From the NCBI RefSeq assembly GCF_002310815.1, contig NZ_CP011032.1:2520001-2584000 (forward strand): 64,000 bases of DNA, in the 5' to 3' direction. Within the stretch, counting starts at the first letter, position 1; each line of letters opens with the position of its first letter. The notes beneath the pieces were generated by a model that was given only the letters and a program-made list of their open reading frames with translations, searched no databases and was not told the origin of the DNA. A program made the position numbers and the translations under genes. Source of the DNA: Pseudoalteromonas tunicata (lineage in GTDB: Bacteria; Pseudomonadota; Gammaproteobacteria; Enterobacterales; Alteromonadaceae). Below are positions 9,598-18,400 of the stretch, in pieces.

Positions 9598-9673
9598 TGG
9601 TGGGTCATGATGGACTTGAACCATCGACCAATGGATTAAAAGTCCACTGCTCTACCAACTGAGCTAATGACCC
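9598..9673 (-). tRNA. tRNA-Lys (TTT), copy 1
   Basis: A 76-nt cloverleaf with anticodon loop CTTTTAA, acceptor GGGTCAT/ATGACCC, discriminator A and encoded CCA. It is identical to the three copies to its right and is the promoter-distal one. Confidence 0.96.
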
Positions 9674-9743
9674 GCTCTAAGTGTTTCGTTTTATATTCCG
9701 ATGAAAGCGTTCGGTTTCCTTTTTTGAGTCGCCTCTAAAAGGA

Positions 9744-9819
9744 TGGTGGGTCATGATGGACTTGAACCATCGACCAATGGATTAAAAGTCCACTGCTCTA
9801 CCAACTGAGCTAATGACCC
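9744..9819 (-). tRNA. tRNA-Lys (TTT), copy 2
   Basis: Identical to copy 1, exactly 146 bp away, CCA encoded. Confidence 0.96.
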
Positions 9820-9889
9820 GCTCTAAGTGTTTCGTTTTATATTCCGATGAAAGCGTTCGGTTTCCTTTTTTGAGTCGCCTCTAAAAGGA

Positions 9890-9965
9890 TGGTGGGTCAT
9901 GATGGACTTGAACCATCGACCAATGGATTAAAAGTCCACTGCTCTACCAACTGAGCTAATGACCC
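9890..9965 (-). tRNA. tRNA-Lys (TTT), copy 3
   Basis: Identical to copies 1 and 2, exactly 146 bp from copy 2, CCA encoded. Confidence 0.96.
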
Positions 9966-10035
9966 GCTCTAAGTGTTTCGTTTTATATTCCGATGAAAGC
10001 GTTCGGTTTCCTTTTTTGAGTCGCCTCTAAAAGGA

Positions 10036-10111
10036 TGGTGGGTCATGATGGACTTGAACCATCGACCAATGGATTAAAAGTCCACTGCTCTACCAACTGA
10101 GCTAATGACCC
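10036..10111 (-). tRNA. tRNA-Lys (TTT), copy 4 (promoter-proximal)
   Basis: Identical in sequence to the other three. Its upstream flank is different and holds the array promoter. Confidence 0.96.
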
Positions 10112-10179
10112 GATTTAAGATTTCTCTTTAATCTTGGTGCAGTTATCCGTTAGGAACTAACGAGCGGCTGCGGGCGCTT

Positions 10180-10207
10180 ATAATACTTATTTAAACGCTG
10201 AGTGCAA
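10180..10207 (-). promoter_or_regulatory. Promoter of the tRNA-Lys array
   Basis: Minus strand: TTGCAC, 16 bp, TATTAT, then a GCGCCCGC discriminator of the kind seen in stringently controlled stable-RNA promoters. It lies about 70 bp upstream of copy 4. Confidence 0.7.
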
Positions 10208-10292
10208 TATAAAATTGTACTTTTCTTTAGTTTTTACACTCGGTTGACTAATTTTAGACCGCTTTAGCTAAAAAGCAGTCTAATTTGAAAAG

Positions 10293-11039
10293 CTACGGTT
10301 TTGAAATACGATCTTTTGCTAATTTAGCAGCGGTTGATTCTGGGTATTGATCGATCAATTGCTGCATAATAGTTTTAGCTTTTGCGTCATTACCTTGTTT
10401 TTGTAATACAGCTGCCAGCTTTAACATTGCATCAGGTCGTTTGTTAGAATCAGGATAACCATTCACAACAGCTTCAAAATGGGTTTTAGCCGCATCGACA
10501 TCATTTTTCATCGATTGTAGCTGGCCTAACCAATAATGAGCATTAGGAACATAGACCGATTGTGGATATTGCTGTAAAAATGTTTGGAATTGCGGAATAG
10601 CTTGATCGTAGCGCTTATCTTTCATAATCATTTGCACTGCACGATCATACGCATCGTTTTCAGACAAATTACTACTAATAGTAGAAACCTCTTCAGCAGC
10701 AGGCTCTACTGCTACCGAGCTTGGTTTTGCATACGCTGTTGATACTCGCTCTTCTATTTCCTGATAAAGCTCTCGTTGGCGTTGTAAAATCTTTTCGATT
10801 TTATAGCCTTGCTCTTCAGTGGTGCCTCGAAGTTGACTTACTTCATCTTGCAATACTTGAAACTGCTGTTGTAACTCAACTTGCACTAAGTTACGAGATT
10901 TAATCATGTTCTCTATCGCGGCCACTCTAGTTTCTATGTCAGAAGTTGAATTACCAACAGTTGAAACAGGAGCGGGAGCAGCCCAAAGTTGAGTGCTCCC
11001 GCCCAGAAGAATTGCCGCCAAAATAATTTTTGGCTTCAT
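10293..11039 (-). CDS. cpoB: Cell division coordinator CpoB (YbgF), Tol-Pal associated
   Basis: A 248-residue periplasmic protein. A signal peptide (about 1-20, ending QLWAA) precedes a trimerising coiled coil (about 35-95) and a C-terminal TPR domain (about 130-245, with YDQAIPQFQTFLQQYPQS-type repeats). In E. coli CpoB links PBP1B-LpoB to the Tol machine during septation. It starts 19 bp after pal and is the last gene of the tol operon; the tRNA-Lys array follows in the same direction. An imperfect hairpin at 10256-10281 follows without a T-run. Confidence 0.95.
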   Translation of the reverse strand: MKPKIILAAILLGGSTQLWAAPAPVSTVGNSTSDIETRVAAIENMIKSRNLVQVELQQQFQVLQDEVSQLRGTTEEQGYKIEKILQRQRELYQEIEERVSTAYAKPSSVAVEPAAEEVSTISSNLSENDAYDRAVQMIMKDKRYDQAIPQFQTFLQQYPQSVYVPNAHYWLGQLQSMKNDVDAAKTHFEAVVNGYPDSNKRPDAMLKLAAVLQKQGNDAKAKTIMQQLIDQYPESTAAKLAKDRISKP

Positions 11040-11057
11040 ATTTTCGTTTCTTTTATC

Positions 11058-11594
11058 TTAGTACACTAAAACCGCACGACGGTTTTTAGCAAATGCTTCT
11101 TCATTGCGAGACTTAACCATTGGTTTTTCTTCGCCATAGCTCACTACCGATAATTGGCTGGCAGAAACACCTAAGCTTTGTAAGTAGGTAACTACCGCAT
11201 CACCACGACGCTCACCTAGAGCAATATTATATTCGGGTGTACCACGCTCATCGGCATGACCCTCAATTAATACTTTAACTGAAGGGTTTACTACTAGAAA
11301 ATTTGCATGTGCTTGCAGCAAATCAGCATATTGGCTGCTTACTATTGCAGTATCGAAATCAAAATAGATTACTTGTTCTTGACGAAGCGCTTCATATTTC
11401 TCACGTAATTTTTCTTCAGCTGTTTTTTCACGTGCAATTGTTTCTACTTGAACTGTATCAGTGGTTTGCTGAGCTTGGTTCGTTTGATTTTGTTGCGACG
11501 CACCTTCATCAACATTTGATGAAGAGCTACATGCTGCTAATGTCATTACTGGCACTGCGATTAGCAGACCTTTTAAAATTTTATTAAGTTGCAT
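11058..11594 (-). CDS. pal: Peptidoglycan-associated lipoprotein Pal
   Basis: A 178-residue outer membrane lipoprotein. The lipobox TLAAC puts the acylated Cys at about residue 22. A Gln/Thr-rich tether precedes the OmpA-like peptidoglycan-binding domain, with VIYFDFD and EGHADERGTPEYN motifs and the closing NRRAVLVY. It binds peptidoglycan and TolB. Between tolB and cpoB in the standard order. Confidence 0.97.
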   Translation of the reverse strand: MQLNKILKGLLIAVPVMTLAACSSSSNVDEGASQQNQTNQAQQTTDTVQVETIAREKTAEEKLREKYEALRQEQVIYFDFDTAIVSSQYADLLQAHANFLVVNPSVKVLIEGHADERGTPEYNIALGERRGDAVVTYLQSLGVSASQLSVVSYGEEKPMVKSRNEEAFAKNRRAVLVY

Positions 11595-11637
11595 TGAGTT
11601 AGATTCCTTTGTTAAAAATGAAACCAGTATCTAGTTA

Positions 11638-12993
11638 TTATAAAAATGGTGACCAAGCGGGTGCCTTCACTTGTCCGTTTGCTACTGGAAGACGTGCTTT
11701 AAAACGTCCATCCATAGAAACTAAAGCGAGTACCTGCTTATTATCATGTAGCGTACTATAAATAATCATCGAGCCATTTGGTGCCATGCTCGGTGATTCA
11801 TCCAGTCGAGTTGCAGTTAAAACCTGAAAATCGCCTGTTTTAAGTTCTTTTTTCGCGAGGTGGTAACGACCTGCGGTACGATTAACCATGATTAAATCTT
11901 TGCCATCTGGCGTGATTGAACCCGCTAAATTCATATCGCCGTCAAAAGTCAACCGACGCGTTTTGCCAGTAGCTAAATTTACGCTATAAATTTGGGCATT
12001 ACCACCCCTTTCGGATGTAAAAACAATTTCTTGGCCATTTGGATGCCAACTTGGTTCGGTATCAATACTGCGATGACGAGTCACTCTGCGCTCGGCACGC
12101 GTTTTTAGATCCATCACATAAATTTCAGTCGCACCGTCTTTATCTTTTGATAAAACTAACGCCAATTTAGTGCCGTCAGGCGAAAATTTAGGCGCACCAT
12201 TAATACCTGGGTGAGACGTTAAACGTTCACGCTTACCAGTATAAATATCTTGAATGTAAATTTGGCTTTGACGATTTTCAAACGTCACATAAGCCAATTT
12301 TGTGCCATCAGGTGACCAATCTGGCGACATTAAAGGTTCTTTAGAACGCAATAAAACTTGCTCATTGTAACCATCGTAATCAGCTACCACGAGTTGATAA
12401 GGCATTGCTTGATCGTCACGTACAATCACATAAGCCACTTTTGTTAAAAATGCACCGCGTTCACCCGTTAGCGCTTCATAGACTACATCACTAATTCGAT
12501 GGCCATAACGGCGAAAACTATCATCAGTGATCACGGTTTGACGAGCATCTAAAATATGATCTTGATTATTGACCAGCTTGCCATTACTCAACATTTGAGT
12601 TTGGCCGCCAGTTAATTGGCCTCGTAAAACATCGATTAATTCATAGCTAACTAAATAACGACCACCCGTTTGCTGTTCAATTTGACCAACAACAATCGCT
12701 TCAATCCCCTCTTGTGCCCATGCACCATAATCAACCTCACCGTCCTTTGAAGGTTTTTGCGGCATATTGATAGTAGCAATTGGGTTGAATTTTCCACTGC
12801 GACGTAAATCTGCCGCGATGACATCAGAGATATCTCCAGGGGCTTGACCCACACCGATATACTTAAATGGCACCACACCAATTGGACGAGCAGAGTTGAC
12901 GCCTTCGGTAATAAAAATTTCAAGTGCAGCAAACAACTGACTACTTGCAATTAATAAGCATAATCCAGCTAAATATTTAAATCTGTTGAACAT
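11638..12993 (-). CDS. tolB: Tol-Pal system protein TolB
   Basis: A 451-residue periplasmic beta-propeller protein. A signal peptide (about 1-22, SSQLFA) precedes an N-terminal alpha/beta domain (about 25-170) and a six-bladed propeller recognisable by repeats of the type [26 protein letters not shown] and [17 protein letters not shown]. It shuttles between Pal and TolA. It starts 8 bp after tolA. Confidence 0.97.
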   Translation of the reverse strand: MFNRFKYLAGLCLLIASSQLFAALEIFITEGVNSARPIGVVPFKYIGVGQAPGDISDVIAADLRRSGKFNPIATINMPQKPSKDGEVDYGAWAQEGIEAIVVGQIEQQTGGRYLVSYELIDVLRGQLTGGQTQMLSNGKLVNNQDHILDARQTVITDDSFRRYGHRISDVVYEALTGERGAFLTKVAYVIVRDDQAMPYQLVVADYDGYNEQVLLRSKEPLMSPDWSPDGTKLAYVTFENRQSQIYIQDIYTGKRERLTSHPGINGAPKFSPDGTKLALVLSKDKDGATEIYVMDLKTRAERRVTRHRSIDTEPSWHPNGQEIVFTSERGGNAQIYSVNLATGKTRRLTFDGDMNLAGSITPDGKDLIMVNRTAGRYHLAKKELKTGDFQVLTATRLDESPSMAPNGSMIIYSTLHDNKQVLALVSMDGRFKARLPVANGQVKAPAWSPFL

Positions 12994-13001
12994 ACGACCT
13001 C

Positions 13002-13940
13002 TTATAACTCAGGTTTAAATGTTAAATTGATATTTTTAAGTTGTTCAAAAACATCTTTATCTTTTGAAACAGGCAAGGTCTCAGCCATTCTAATAGCTCG
13101 TATTACCGCCTCACACACTAGTTTATCCCCACCAAGTGATTCAACTTGGGTAACTAGACCATTAAATGCAAGTTTAATATTCACTTTGCATTGTTTACCT
13201 TTCATTTTTTCATCTTGTAGCAGGTTTTGTTGGATCCTTGCTTGGATCATCGCCTGATACTTTTCAACTTCGGTAAGTACCTGCTGACGTTTAGCCCGAT
13301 TACGTGCGGCCTGCTCTTGAGCTAATTGTTCTTGTAACATTTGCTCTTCTTGAGCTTGTCTTCGTTTACGCTCTGCTTCAGCTTTTGCCTCAGCTTCTTT
13401 CTTCAAGCGCTCTTGCTCTGCTTTTTTCAACGCTTCTTCTTGCTTTTTGCGTTCAGCCAATGCATCTTGCGCCGCTTTTTGTGATTTTAACTTTTCATCT
13501 TCAGCTTGCTTAGCTTTCTTCTGCTCATCTTGCTGCTTTTTTTGTGCTTGAGCAGCTGCAACATCGGCTTCTTTCTTTTCAAGCTCTTTTTGCTTACGCT
13601 GCTGTTCTAATTTTTTTATGCGACGTGCTTCCTCTTCACGCTGTTTTTTTGCATTTTCAGCTCTTTTTTCAAGGTCACGTAAACGCTGTTGTTCAGTGCG
13701 TTTTTTCTCAGCATCTTGCTTTTTTAACTCTTCAATGCGCTGATTGACCGCTTTCTGATCGACTGAAATAGCCTCTACAGCTTGCTTGTTATTAGCCAGC
13801 TCTTGAGGACTATTAAGTTGCACTTCAAGCACTTTAGGTTCAGATGATTGAAAATTAGTGCTCAGCACGAGCACCACCACCAACGCAATATGTAAGCTGG
13901 TCGATTTTAGTAATGAAGGAAGAATTTCTTTAAAAACCAC
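13002..13940 (-). CDS. tolA: Tol-Pal system protein TolA
   Basis: A 312-residue inner membrane protein. One N-terminal membrane anchor (about residues 12-30) is followed by a very long Lys/Glu/Ala/Gln-rich helical domain II (about 55-215) and a compact C-terminal domain III (about 220-312) with a conserved Cys pair region ([20 protein letters not shown]). It transmits proton-motive force from TolQR to Pal/TolB. Several apparent frames on the other strand here are shadows of the biased helical repeat. It starts 2 bp after tolR. Confidence 0.95.
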   Translation of the reverse strand: MVFKEILPSLLKSTSLHIALVVVLVLSTNFQSSEPKVLEVQLNSPQELANNKQAVEAISVDQKAVNQRIEELKKQDAEKKRTEQQRLRDLEKRAENAKKQREEEARRIKKLEQQRKQKELEKKEADVAAAQAQKKQQDEQKKAKQAEDEKLKSQKAAQDALAERKKQEEALKKAEQERLKKEAEAKAEAERKRRQAQEEQMLQEQLAQEQAARNRAKRQQVLTEVEKYQAMIQARIQQNLLQDEKMKGKQCKVNIKLAFNGLVTQVESLGGDKLVCEAVIRAIRMAETLPVSKDKDVFEQLKNINLTFKPEL

Positions 13941-13942
13941 AA

Positions 13943-14368
13943 TTATTTCTCAAAAGATTCAGTCATCAAGCCCACCGAAGGCACACCTGCACGTTTTAAA
14001 AAGTCCATCAATAACAACACTTCTTGATAAGACACTCGGCCATCACCTTTTAACATAACTGGTGTAAGTGGCTCTTTGTCTAGGGCAAGTTTTACTTGTG
14101 CTGCAATGTCGATAGCATCCATAGGCTCTTCAGGGTCAATGCCAATACTGGCAAAATATTTGCCCTCGGCATTAATTGATATCACTATCGGCGGTGCGTC
14201 TTTACTTTCAACAAGTTCAGATTGCTCCATTTTAGGCAGCTCAACTTTAACACCATGAGTAATGAGCGGAGCTGTAGCCATAAAAATAATCAGTAATACC
14301 AACATAACATCGATATAGGGCACAACATTAATTTCTGCGACAGGGCGACGTTTTTTACGCTGATACAT
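13943..14368 (-). CDS. tolR: Tol-Pal system protein TolR
   Basis: A 141-residue ExbD/TolR-type inner membrane protein. A cytoplasmic basic start (RKKRRPVAEINVVPYIDVMLVLLI) leads into one membrane helix (about 17-37) that carries the conserved proton-path Asp of the PYIDVMLVLLI motif, then a periplasmic domain. It overlaps the end of tolQ by one base, indicating translational coupling. Confidence 0.96.
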   Translation of the reverse strand: MYQRKKRRPVAEINVVPYIDVMLVLLIIFMATAPLITHGVKVELPKMEQSELVESKDAPPIVISINAEGKYFASIGIDPEEPMDAIDIAAQVKLALDKEPLTPVMLKGDGRVSYQEVLLLMDFLKRAGVPSVGLMTESFEK

Positions 14369-15075
14369 TACTGTTGCGCCTCATTTTGCGCAACCGCTTG
14401 GCGATGAAGAATATTTGAAAACTCTTCCATAAAATTACCATAGCTTGATTCTATTTTTTCAACTTTGTGAGCAAAACGGTTATAGGCAATCACAGCAGGG
14501 ATAGCAGCAAATAAACCCATTGCAGTTGCAATCAAAGCTTCGGCTATGCCCGGTGCAACCATTTGCAAAGTGGCCTGTTTTACCTGACCTAATGCAATAA
14601 ATGCGTTCATAATCCCCCACACGGTACCAAATAAACCAATATAAGGGCTGATTGAACCAACAGTAGCTAAAAAAGACAAACTCGATTCTAGTTTTTCCAT
14701 TTCACGAGAAAGCGCAACACGCATCGCACGATGAGTACCATCCATTATGGTGCCTGCCGCAGTTAAGTTACTTTTTGATAATCGAGCAAACTCTTTAAAT
14801 CCTGCCGTAAATAAAGACTCTAAACCATCTAAGCCCTGTTGGCGGGCTGAAAGTTCTGTGTATATTTTACTTAAGTCAGTACCTGACCAAAATTTATCTT
14901 CGAATTTCTTAGCTTGAATTTGAGCATTATGAAGTGCTTTTTGACGCTGAAAAATCATAGTCCATGAGATAACTGATAAGCCAACCAACATTAACATTAC
15001 CAACTGTACTAAAAAGCTGGCTTTTAAAATTAGATCAATAAATGAAAGTTCCGTGGTCACTACAATAGTCTCCAA
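14368..15075 (-). CDS. tolQ: Tol-Pal system protein TolQ
   Basis: A 235-residue ExbB/TolQ/MotA-type channel subunit with three membrane helices (about 15-38, 135-160, 170-195). Conserved segments are [13 protein letters not shown] and [21 protein letters not shown]. With TolR it uses proton-motive force to energise TolA. First gene of the tol operon. The thioesterase gene ybgC, usually just upstream in ruvCAB-tol genomes, is absent and a 1-kb non-coding region stands there. Confidence 0.97.
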   Translation of the reverse strand: METIVVTTELSFIDLILKASFLVQLVMLMLVGLSVISWTMIFQRQKALHNAQIQAKKFEDKFWSGTDLSKIYTELSARQQGLDGLESLFTAGFKEFARLSKSNLTAAGTIMDGTHRAMRVALSREMEKLESSLSFLATVGSISPYIGLFGTVWGIMNAFIALGQVKQATLQMVAPGIAEALIATAMGLFAAIPAVIAYNRFAHKVEKIESSYGNFMEEFSNILHRQAVAQNEAQQ

Positions 15076-15531
15076 ATTTTGCGCTTGATAAGTTTTATTG
15101 GCTAATTAGTCTTTATGATTAAAAATAAGTTCAAGAAACAAAGCGTTCATATCACTAATGCCTTTATATTTGCCCTAGTGTAACGACACAAATAGCCGCT
15201 GACAATGACTCTGCGTCAGATAAAAAATGAATGCTCAAAAATCATCCTTCAGATAATTACCATTCTGAACAAGCACTGACTGGAACGGGTAAATATCAGA
15301 GAAAATGACAATAAAATGACTTTTTATGCACCTAGCTTGAATAATCTAACAATTACTAGATTAAATTAATTTCAGGATACATATTTTTATTGTTCAATAA
15401 AAATACAAATCAAAAATAACCATACAAAATCATTAATTTATATAGCTGCTGATTATTATATGAACGAGTATTCTCTCTAATATTATTTTTTGATATTAGT
15501 TTTTTTTATCTGAAAATAAAATTTTTCTAGT
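15076..15531. other. Upstream region of tolQ, no gene seen
   Basis: About 450 bp of very AT-rich DNA with no credible reading frame. It must hold the tol operon promoter on the minus strand, but I cannot single out one -10/-35 pair with confidence. No ybgC remnant is recognisable by eye. Confidence 0.5.
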
Positions 15532-15560
15532 TTGAACACTTTGCAACTTGTCTGTAATAT
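15532..15560 (+). promoter_or_regulatory. Sigma-70-type promoter of a candidate small RNA
   Basis: TTGAAC (15532-15537), exactly 17 bp, TAATAT (15555-15560). The predicted start is near 15567. Confidence 0.6.
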
Positions 15561-15566
15561 TCACCC

Positions 15567-15723
15567 TGTACTGAACGAGCAGCATTGCTCCTCACCAGTT
15601 ACTAGTAAAGTGATTCTGATTTTTCATTTTACTCTACATTAAACGTCAGACATTTAATGTTCCCTGGATACTTCCTTCAACTTGTTGTTTTGCCCGCATC
15701 CTTAATGGACGCGGGCTTTTTTT
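15567..15723 (+). ncRNA. Candidate small RNA between ruvB and tolQ (~157 nt)
   Basis: This is a free-standing transcription unit with no reading frame, opposite in direction to both flanking operons. It begins after a well-spaced promoter. It contains two small hairpins (GAGC/GCTC at 15577-15590; ACATTAAA/TTTAATGT at 15636-15660), then an unstructured U/C-rich stretch. It ends in a GC-rich intrinsic terminator with seven T (15692-15723). Such a layout is typical of Hfq-type trans-acting RNAs. I do not recognise it as any named RNA. Confidence 0.55.
15692..15723 (+). terminator. Terminator of the candidate small RNA
   Basis: GCCCGC/GCGGGC stem, extended by TCC/GGA after one mismatch, loop TTAAT, then TTTTTTT. 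Confidence 0.85.
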
Positions 15724-16052
15724 GCCTGTTAATTTAATGTCATCGCTGAATACCAACTCTACCTCTGGCAGCAACGCAAACAATGTGGAATTAACGATTC
15801 AATCCGCTAAGTTCCAAGTGATAACTTTGAACTAAAGATGAATCACTTAGTTATTTAAATCTAATTCAATTCGTTAGCAAATCTATTATTTAGAACTTGA
15901 GTTAATTTAGTTTTGTTATTCAGAGCTTTGTTAAAGTGCAGCAATAAAAATGAATATTGAGGATGCAGAGCGCTATAAAAAGAAACAGCTTTAACACCTA
16001 ATTTAAAACGGCTCCCCTACAAAAATAAGTTATTAAAATGCACTCGTCTTAA
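15724..16052. other. Intergenic region, no gene seen
   Basis: About 330 bp of AT-rich sequence between the candidate small RNA and the ruvB terminator. No coding frame, RNA or clear repeat found. Confidence 0.5.
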
Positions 16053-16075
16053 TAAAAAACCGCCGAAGCGGTTTT
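16053..16075 (-). terminator. Terminator of the ruv operon
   Basis: Minus strand AAAACCGC-TTCG-GCGGTTTT followed by more T: a stable UUCG tetraloop terminator just after ruvB. Confidence 0.9.
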
Positions 16076-16081
16076 CAAATG

Positions 16082-17089
16082 TTAACTTTCTTTAATCATT
16101 AAGCCAAAATGTAGATAAGCTCTGTCGGACACAATCCGCCCTCGAGGCGTACGCTGAATAAAACCCTGCTGAATTAAATACGGCTCAATCACATCTTCAA
16201 TGGTTTCTCGTTCTTCACCTATAGCCGCTGCAATATTATCAAGACCAACTGGGCCACCTGAAAACTTTTCAATTACAGCCAGTAGATACTTTCTATCCAT
16301 AAAATCAAACCCTTGCTTATCAACATCCACCATATCTAGCGCAAGACTTGCAATGTGTTGATTAACTGTACCATCAGCTTTAACCTGTGCGTAATCACGA
16401 ACACGACGAAGCAAACGATTTGCAATACGTGGGGTGCCGCGAGAACGCATAGCTATTTCGTTGGCACCTTCATCATCCATTTGCAAATTTAGGTAATGGG
16501 CTGAGCGTTTTACAATACTGGATAAATCTGCAACAGAATAAAACTCTAACCGCTGCACAATACCAAATCGATCTCGAAGCGGTGATGTTAATGAACCTGC
16601 CCGTGTAGTTGCACCAATTAAGGTAAATGGGGGCAAATCGAGCTTAATTGAACGAGCGGCGGGGCCTTCACCAATCATGATATCAAGTTGGTAGTCTTCC
16701 ATTGCTGGATATAAAATTTCTTCAATATGTGGACTGAGCCGATGAATTTCATCAATAAATAGAACATCATGCGCTTCAAGATTAGTGAGCATTGCAGCTA
16801 AGTCACCCGCTTTTTCAAGCACAGGACCTGATGTTGTTTTGATACTAACGCCTAATTCATTGGCAACAATGTTGGCAAGTGTGGTTTTACCAAGCCCTGG
16901 AGGGCCAAAAATAAGTAAATGATCGAGCGCTTCTTGCCTGCTATTAGCAGCTTGAATGAAAATCTCCATCTGCCCTTTTACATGTGGCTGACCGGTATAA
17001 TCGGCCAGCATTTTTGGTCGAATAGCACGATCTATACTATCTTCATTGCCTGCTTCACTTGGTGCGATCAGTCGATCTGCTTCTATCAT
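16082..17089 (-). CDS. ruvB: Holliday junction branch migration ATPase RuvB
   Basis: A 335-residue AAA+ motor. Walker [12 protein letters not shown], Walker [11 protein letters not shown], sensor 1 [18 protein letters not shown] with the arginine finger, and a C-terminal winged helix ([10 protein letters not shown]) are all present. It drives branch migration on RuvA-bound junctions. Last gene of ruvC-ruvA-ruvB, 18 bp after ruvA. Confidence 0.98.
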   Translation of the reverse strand: MIEADRLIAPSEAGNEDSIDRAIRPKMLADYTGQPHVKGQMEIFIQAANSRQEALDHLLIFGPPGLGKTTLANIVANELGVSIKTTSGPVLEKAGDLAAMLTNLEAHDVLFIDEIHRLSPHIEEILYPAMEDYQLDIMIGEGPAARSIKLDLPPFTLIGATTRAGSLTSPLRDRFGIVQRLEFYSVADLSSIVKRSAHYLNLQMDDEGANEIAMRSRGTPRIANRLLRRVRDYAQVKADGTVNQHIASLALDMVDVDKQGFDFMDRKYLLAVIEKFSGGPVGLDNIAAAIGEERETIEDVIEPYLIQQGFIQRTPRGRIVSDRAYLHFGLMIKES

Positions 17090-17107
17090 GCCTGTCTCTT
17101 TTTTGCT

Positions 17108-17725
17108 TTATAGCATTGATTTAAGTGCTTCGCGGATCAAAACCTCAGAGGTTTTGCCTGGTGCACGTAAACTTTTAACCGTTTTTTCTGCTTGCGCTTG
17201 TTTATACCCTAATGCTACTAAGGCTGCAATTGCGTCATCTTCTGCGCTATCGTGAACATTTGGGCCATTTTGCATTTCAAGCACAAGTTCATTGCTGGAG
17301 GGATTAAATAAGTCTCTGCCCCAGTCTTTTAATCTATCTTTCATTTCAAGCACTAACCGCTCTGCGGTTTTTTTACCTACGCCAGGTAATTTAACTAAAC
17401 TCGTTGCATCTTCGTGCTGCACGCACTGGACAAATTGGTCAGCTGACATACCCGATAAAATAGCTAATCCAAGTTTAGGCCCAACCCCATTCGCTTTTAG
17501 TAGCTCACGAAATAGCGCACGCTCGGCTTTATGGTTAAAACCAAATAACAGTTGTGCATCTTCACGTACCACAAAGTGGGTATAAAGTGTTGTTTTTTCG
17601 CCTTCTTTAGGCAAATGATAAAAGCACGTCATCGGTAAATGGACTTCATAACCGACACCTGCCACATCCAATAAAATTTGTGGTGGTTGTTTTTCTATTA
17701 AAATTCCACTTAATCTTCCAATCAT
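17108..17725 (-). CDS. ruvA: Holliday junction DNA helicase subunit RuvA
   Basis: A 205-residue tetrameric junction-binding protein. An N-terminal OB domain ([16 protein letters not shown]) is followed by tandem helix-hairpin-helix motifs ([16 protein letters not shown] and [19 protein letters not shown]) and a C-terminal RuvB-binding domain (about 155-205). Four bp downstream of ruvC, so cotranscribed. Confidence 0.97.
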   Translation of the reverse strand: MIGRLSGILIEKQPPQILLDVAGVGYEVHLPMTCFYHLPKEGEKTTLYTHFVVREDAQLLFGFNHKAERALFRELLKANGVGPKLGLAILSGMSADQFVQCVQHEDATSLVKLPGVGKKTAERLVLEMKDRLKDWGRDLFNPSSNELVLEMQNGPNVHDSAEDDAIAALVALGYKQAQAEKTVKSLRAPGKTSEVLIREALKSML

Positions 17726-17729
17726 GTTA

Positions 17730-18251
17730 TTACCTTAATCGACCGCGGACGGTTTTTTTCGCTTGTCCGGCTAATTTAATTAAACTTTGTTGAGAATGCC
17801 CATGACACATTGCAATAGCAAGTGCATCAGCGGCATCGGCTTGTGGCATGCTCGGTAGGGTGAGCAATGTTTTGACCATATGCTGTACTTGCTTTTTATC
17901 GGCGCCACCATTGCCTACTACCGCTTGTTTAACTTGCCTTGCTGAATATTCACAGACTAATAAATCGGCCATTGTTGCCGCAACAATGGCAGCCCCACGT
18001 GCTTGACCGAGTTTTAATGCTGAATCAGGATTATGGGCCATAAATACTTGTTCGATTGCAAATGCGGTCGGCTGATATTGTTCAATGATTTGACTTACAC
18101 CCAAAAAAATCATTTTTAAACGTTCAGCTAATGGTTTATCTCCTAACCGAATGCAACCACTGCCTAAATAGCTGTATTTACTACCTTGCATACTTATCAC
18201 ACCATAGCCTGTGAGGCGTGAACCAGGATCAATCCCTAAAATAATTGCCAA
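17730..18251 (-). CDS. ruvC: Holliday junction endonuclease RuvC
   Basis: A 173-residue RNase H-fold resolvase. The acidic catalytic residues lie in ILGIDPGS (Asp near residue 7), FAIEQVF (Glu) and [14 protein letters not shown] (two Asp). It cuts junctions held by RuvAB. The gene follows aspS at 150 bp with an aspS terminator between, so the ruv operon should have its own promoter here; yebC, often present upstream, is absent. Confidence 0.97.
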   Translation of the reverse strand: MAIILGIDPGSRLTGYGVISMQGSKYSYLGSGCIRLGDKPLAERLKMIFLGVSQIIEQYQPTAFAIEQVFMAHNPDSALKLGQARGAAIVAATMADLLVCEYSARQVKQAVVGNGGADKKQVQHMVKTLLTLPSMPQADAADALAIAMCHGHSQQSLIKLAGQAKKTVRGRLR

Positions 18252-18352
18252 ACGAGATACCTTTTAAAACATTAAAACCTGTTAAATGATGCCTTACAAC
18301 TGTATAAATTACCAGTGCATTTAGTGTTAATTACGTTTTTGTAAATAATGAA

Positions 18353-18388
18353 CAACAAAAAAGACGGCCTAGGCCGTCTTTTTTATCA
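18353..18388. terminator. Terminator after aspS
   Basis: A perfect palindrome AAGACGGCCTAGGCCGTCTT (18361-18380), flanked by A-run and T-run. Confidence 0.85.
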
Positions 18389-18400
18389 AGCTAATTTAAA

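Larger units (their letters stand above)
9674..10035 (-). repeat. 146-bp tandem units covering the tRNA-Lys array
   Basis: The spacers at 9674-9743, 9820-9889 and 9966-10035 are identical 70-bp sequences. With the identical tRNAs they make a 146-bp unit repeated head to tail. Perfect identity points to recent duplication or gene conversion. Confidence 0.9.

Noticed and set aside
9478..9624. N-terminal extension of the nadA frame
   Set aside because: It runs into a tRNA-Lys gene, is unlike any NadA N-terminus, and two good ATGs with a ribosome site lie at 9474-9477.
9598..10111. tRNA-Lys repeats as attachment-site duplications of an integrated element
   Set aside because: No integrase or foreign cargo lies between the copies; only identical 70-bp spacers do.
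10256..10281. Hairpin between cpoB and the tRNA-Lys array as a terminator
   Set aside because: The stem is imperfect and no T-run follows in either direction; tol operon transcripts may run on into the tRNA array.
13027..13747. Plus-strand frames opposite tolA
   Set aside because: Shadows of the biased Lys/Glu/Ala/Gln helical repeat of TolA; no ribosome sites or family matches.
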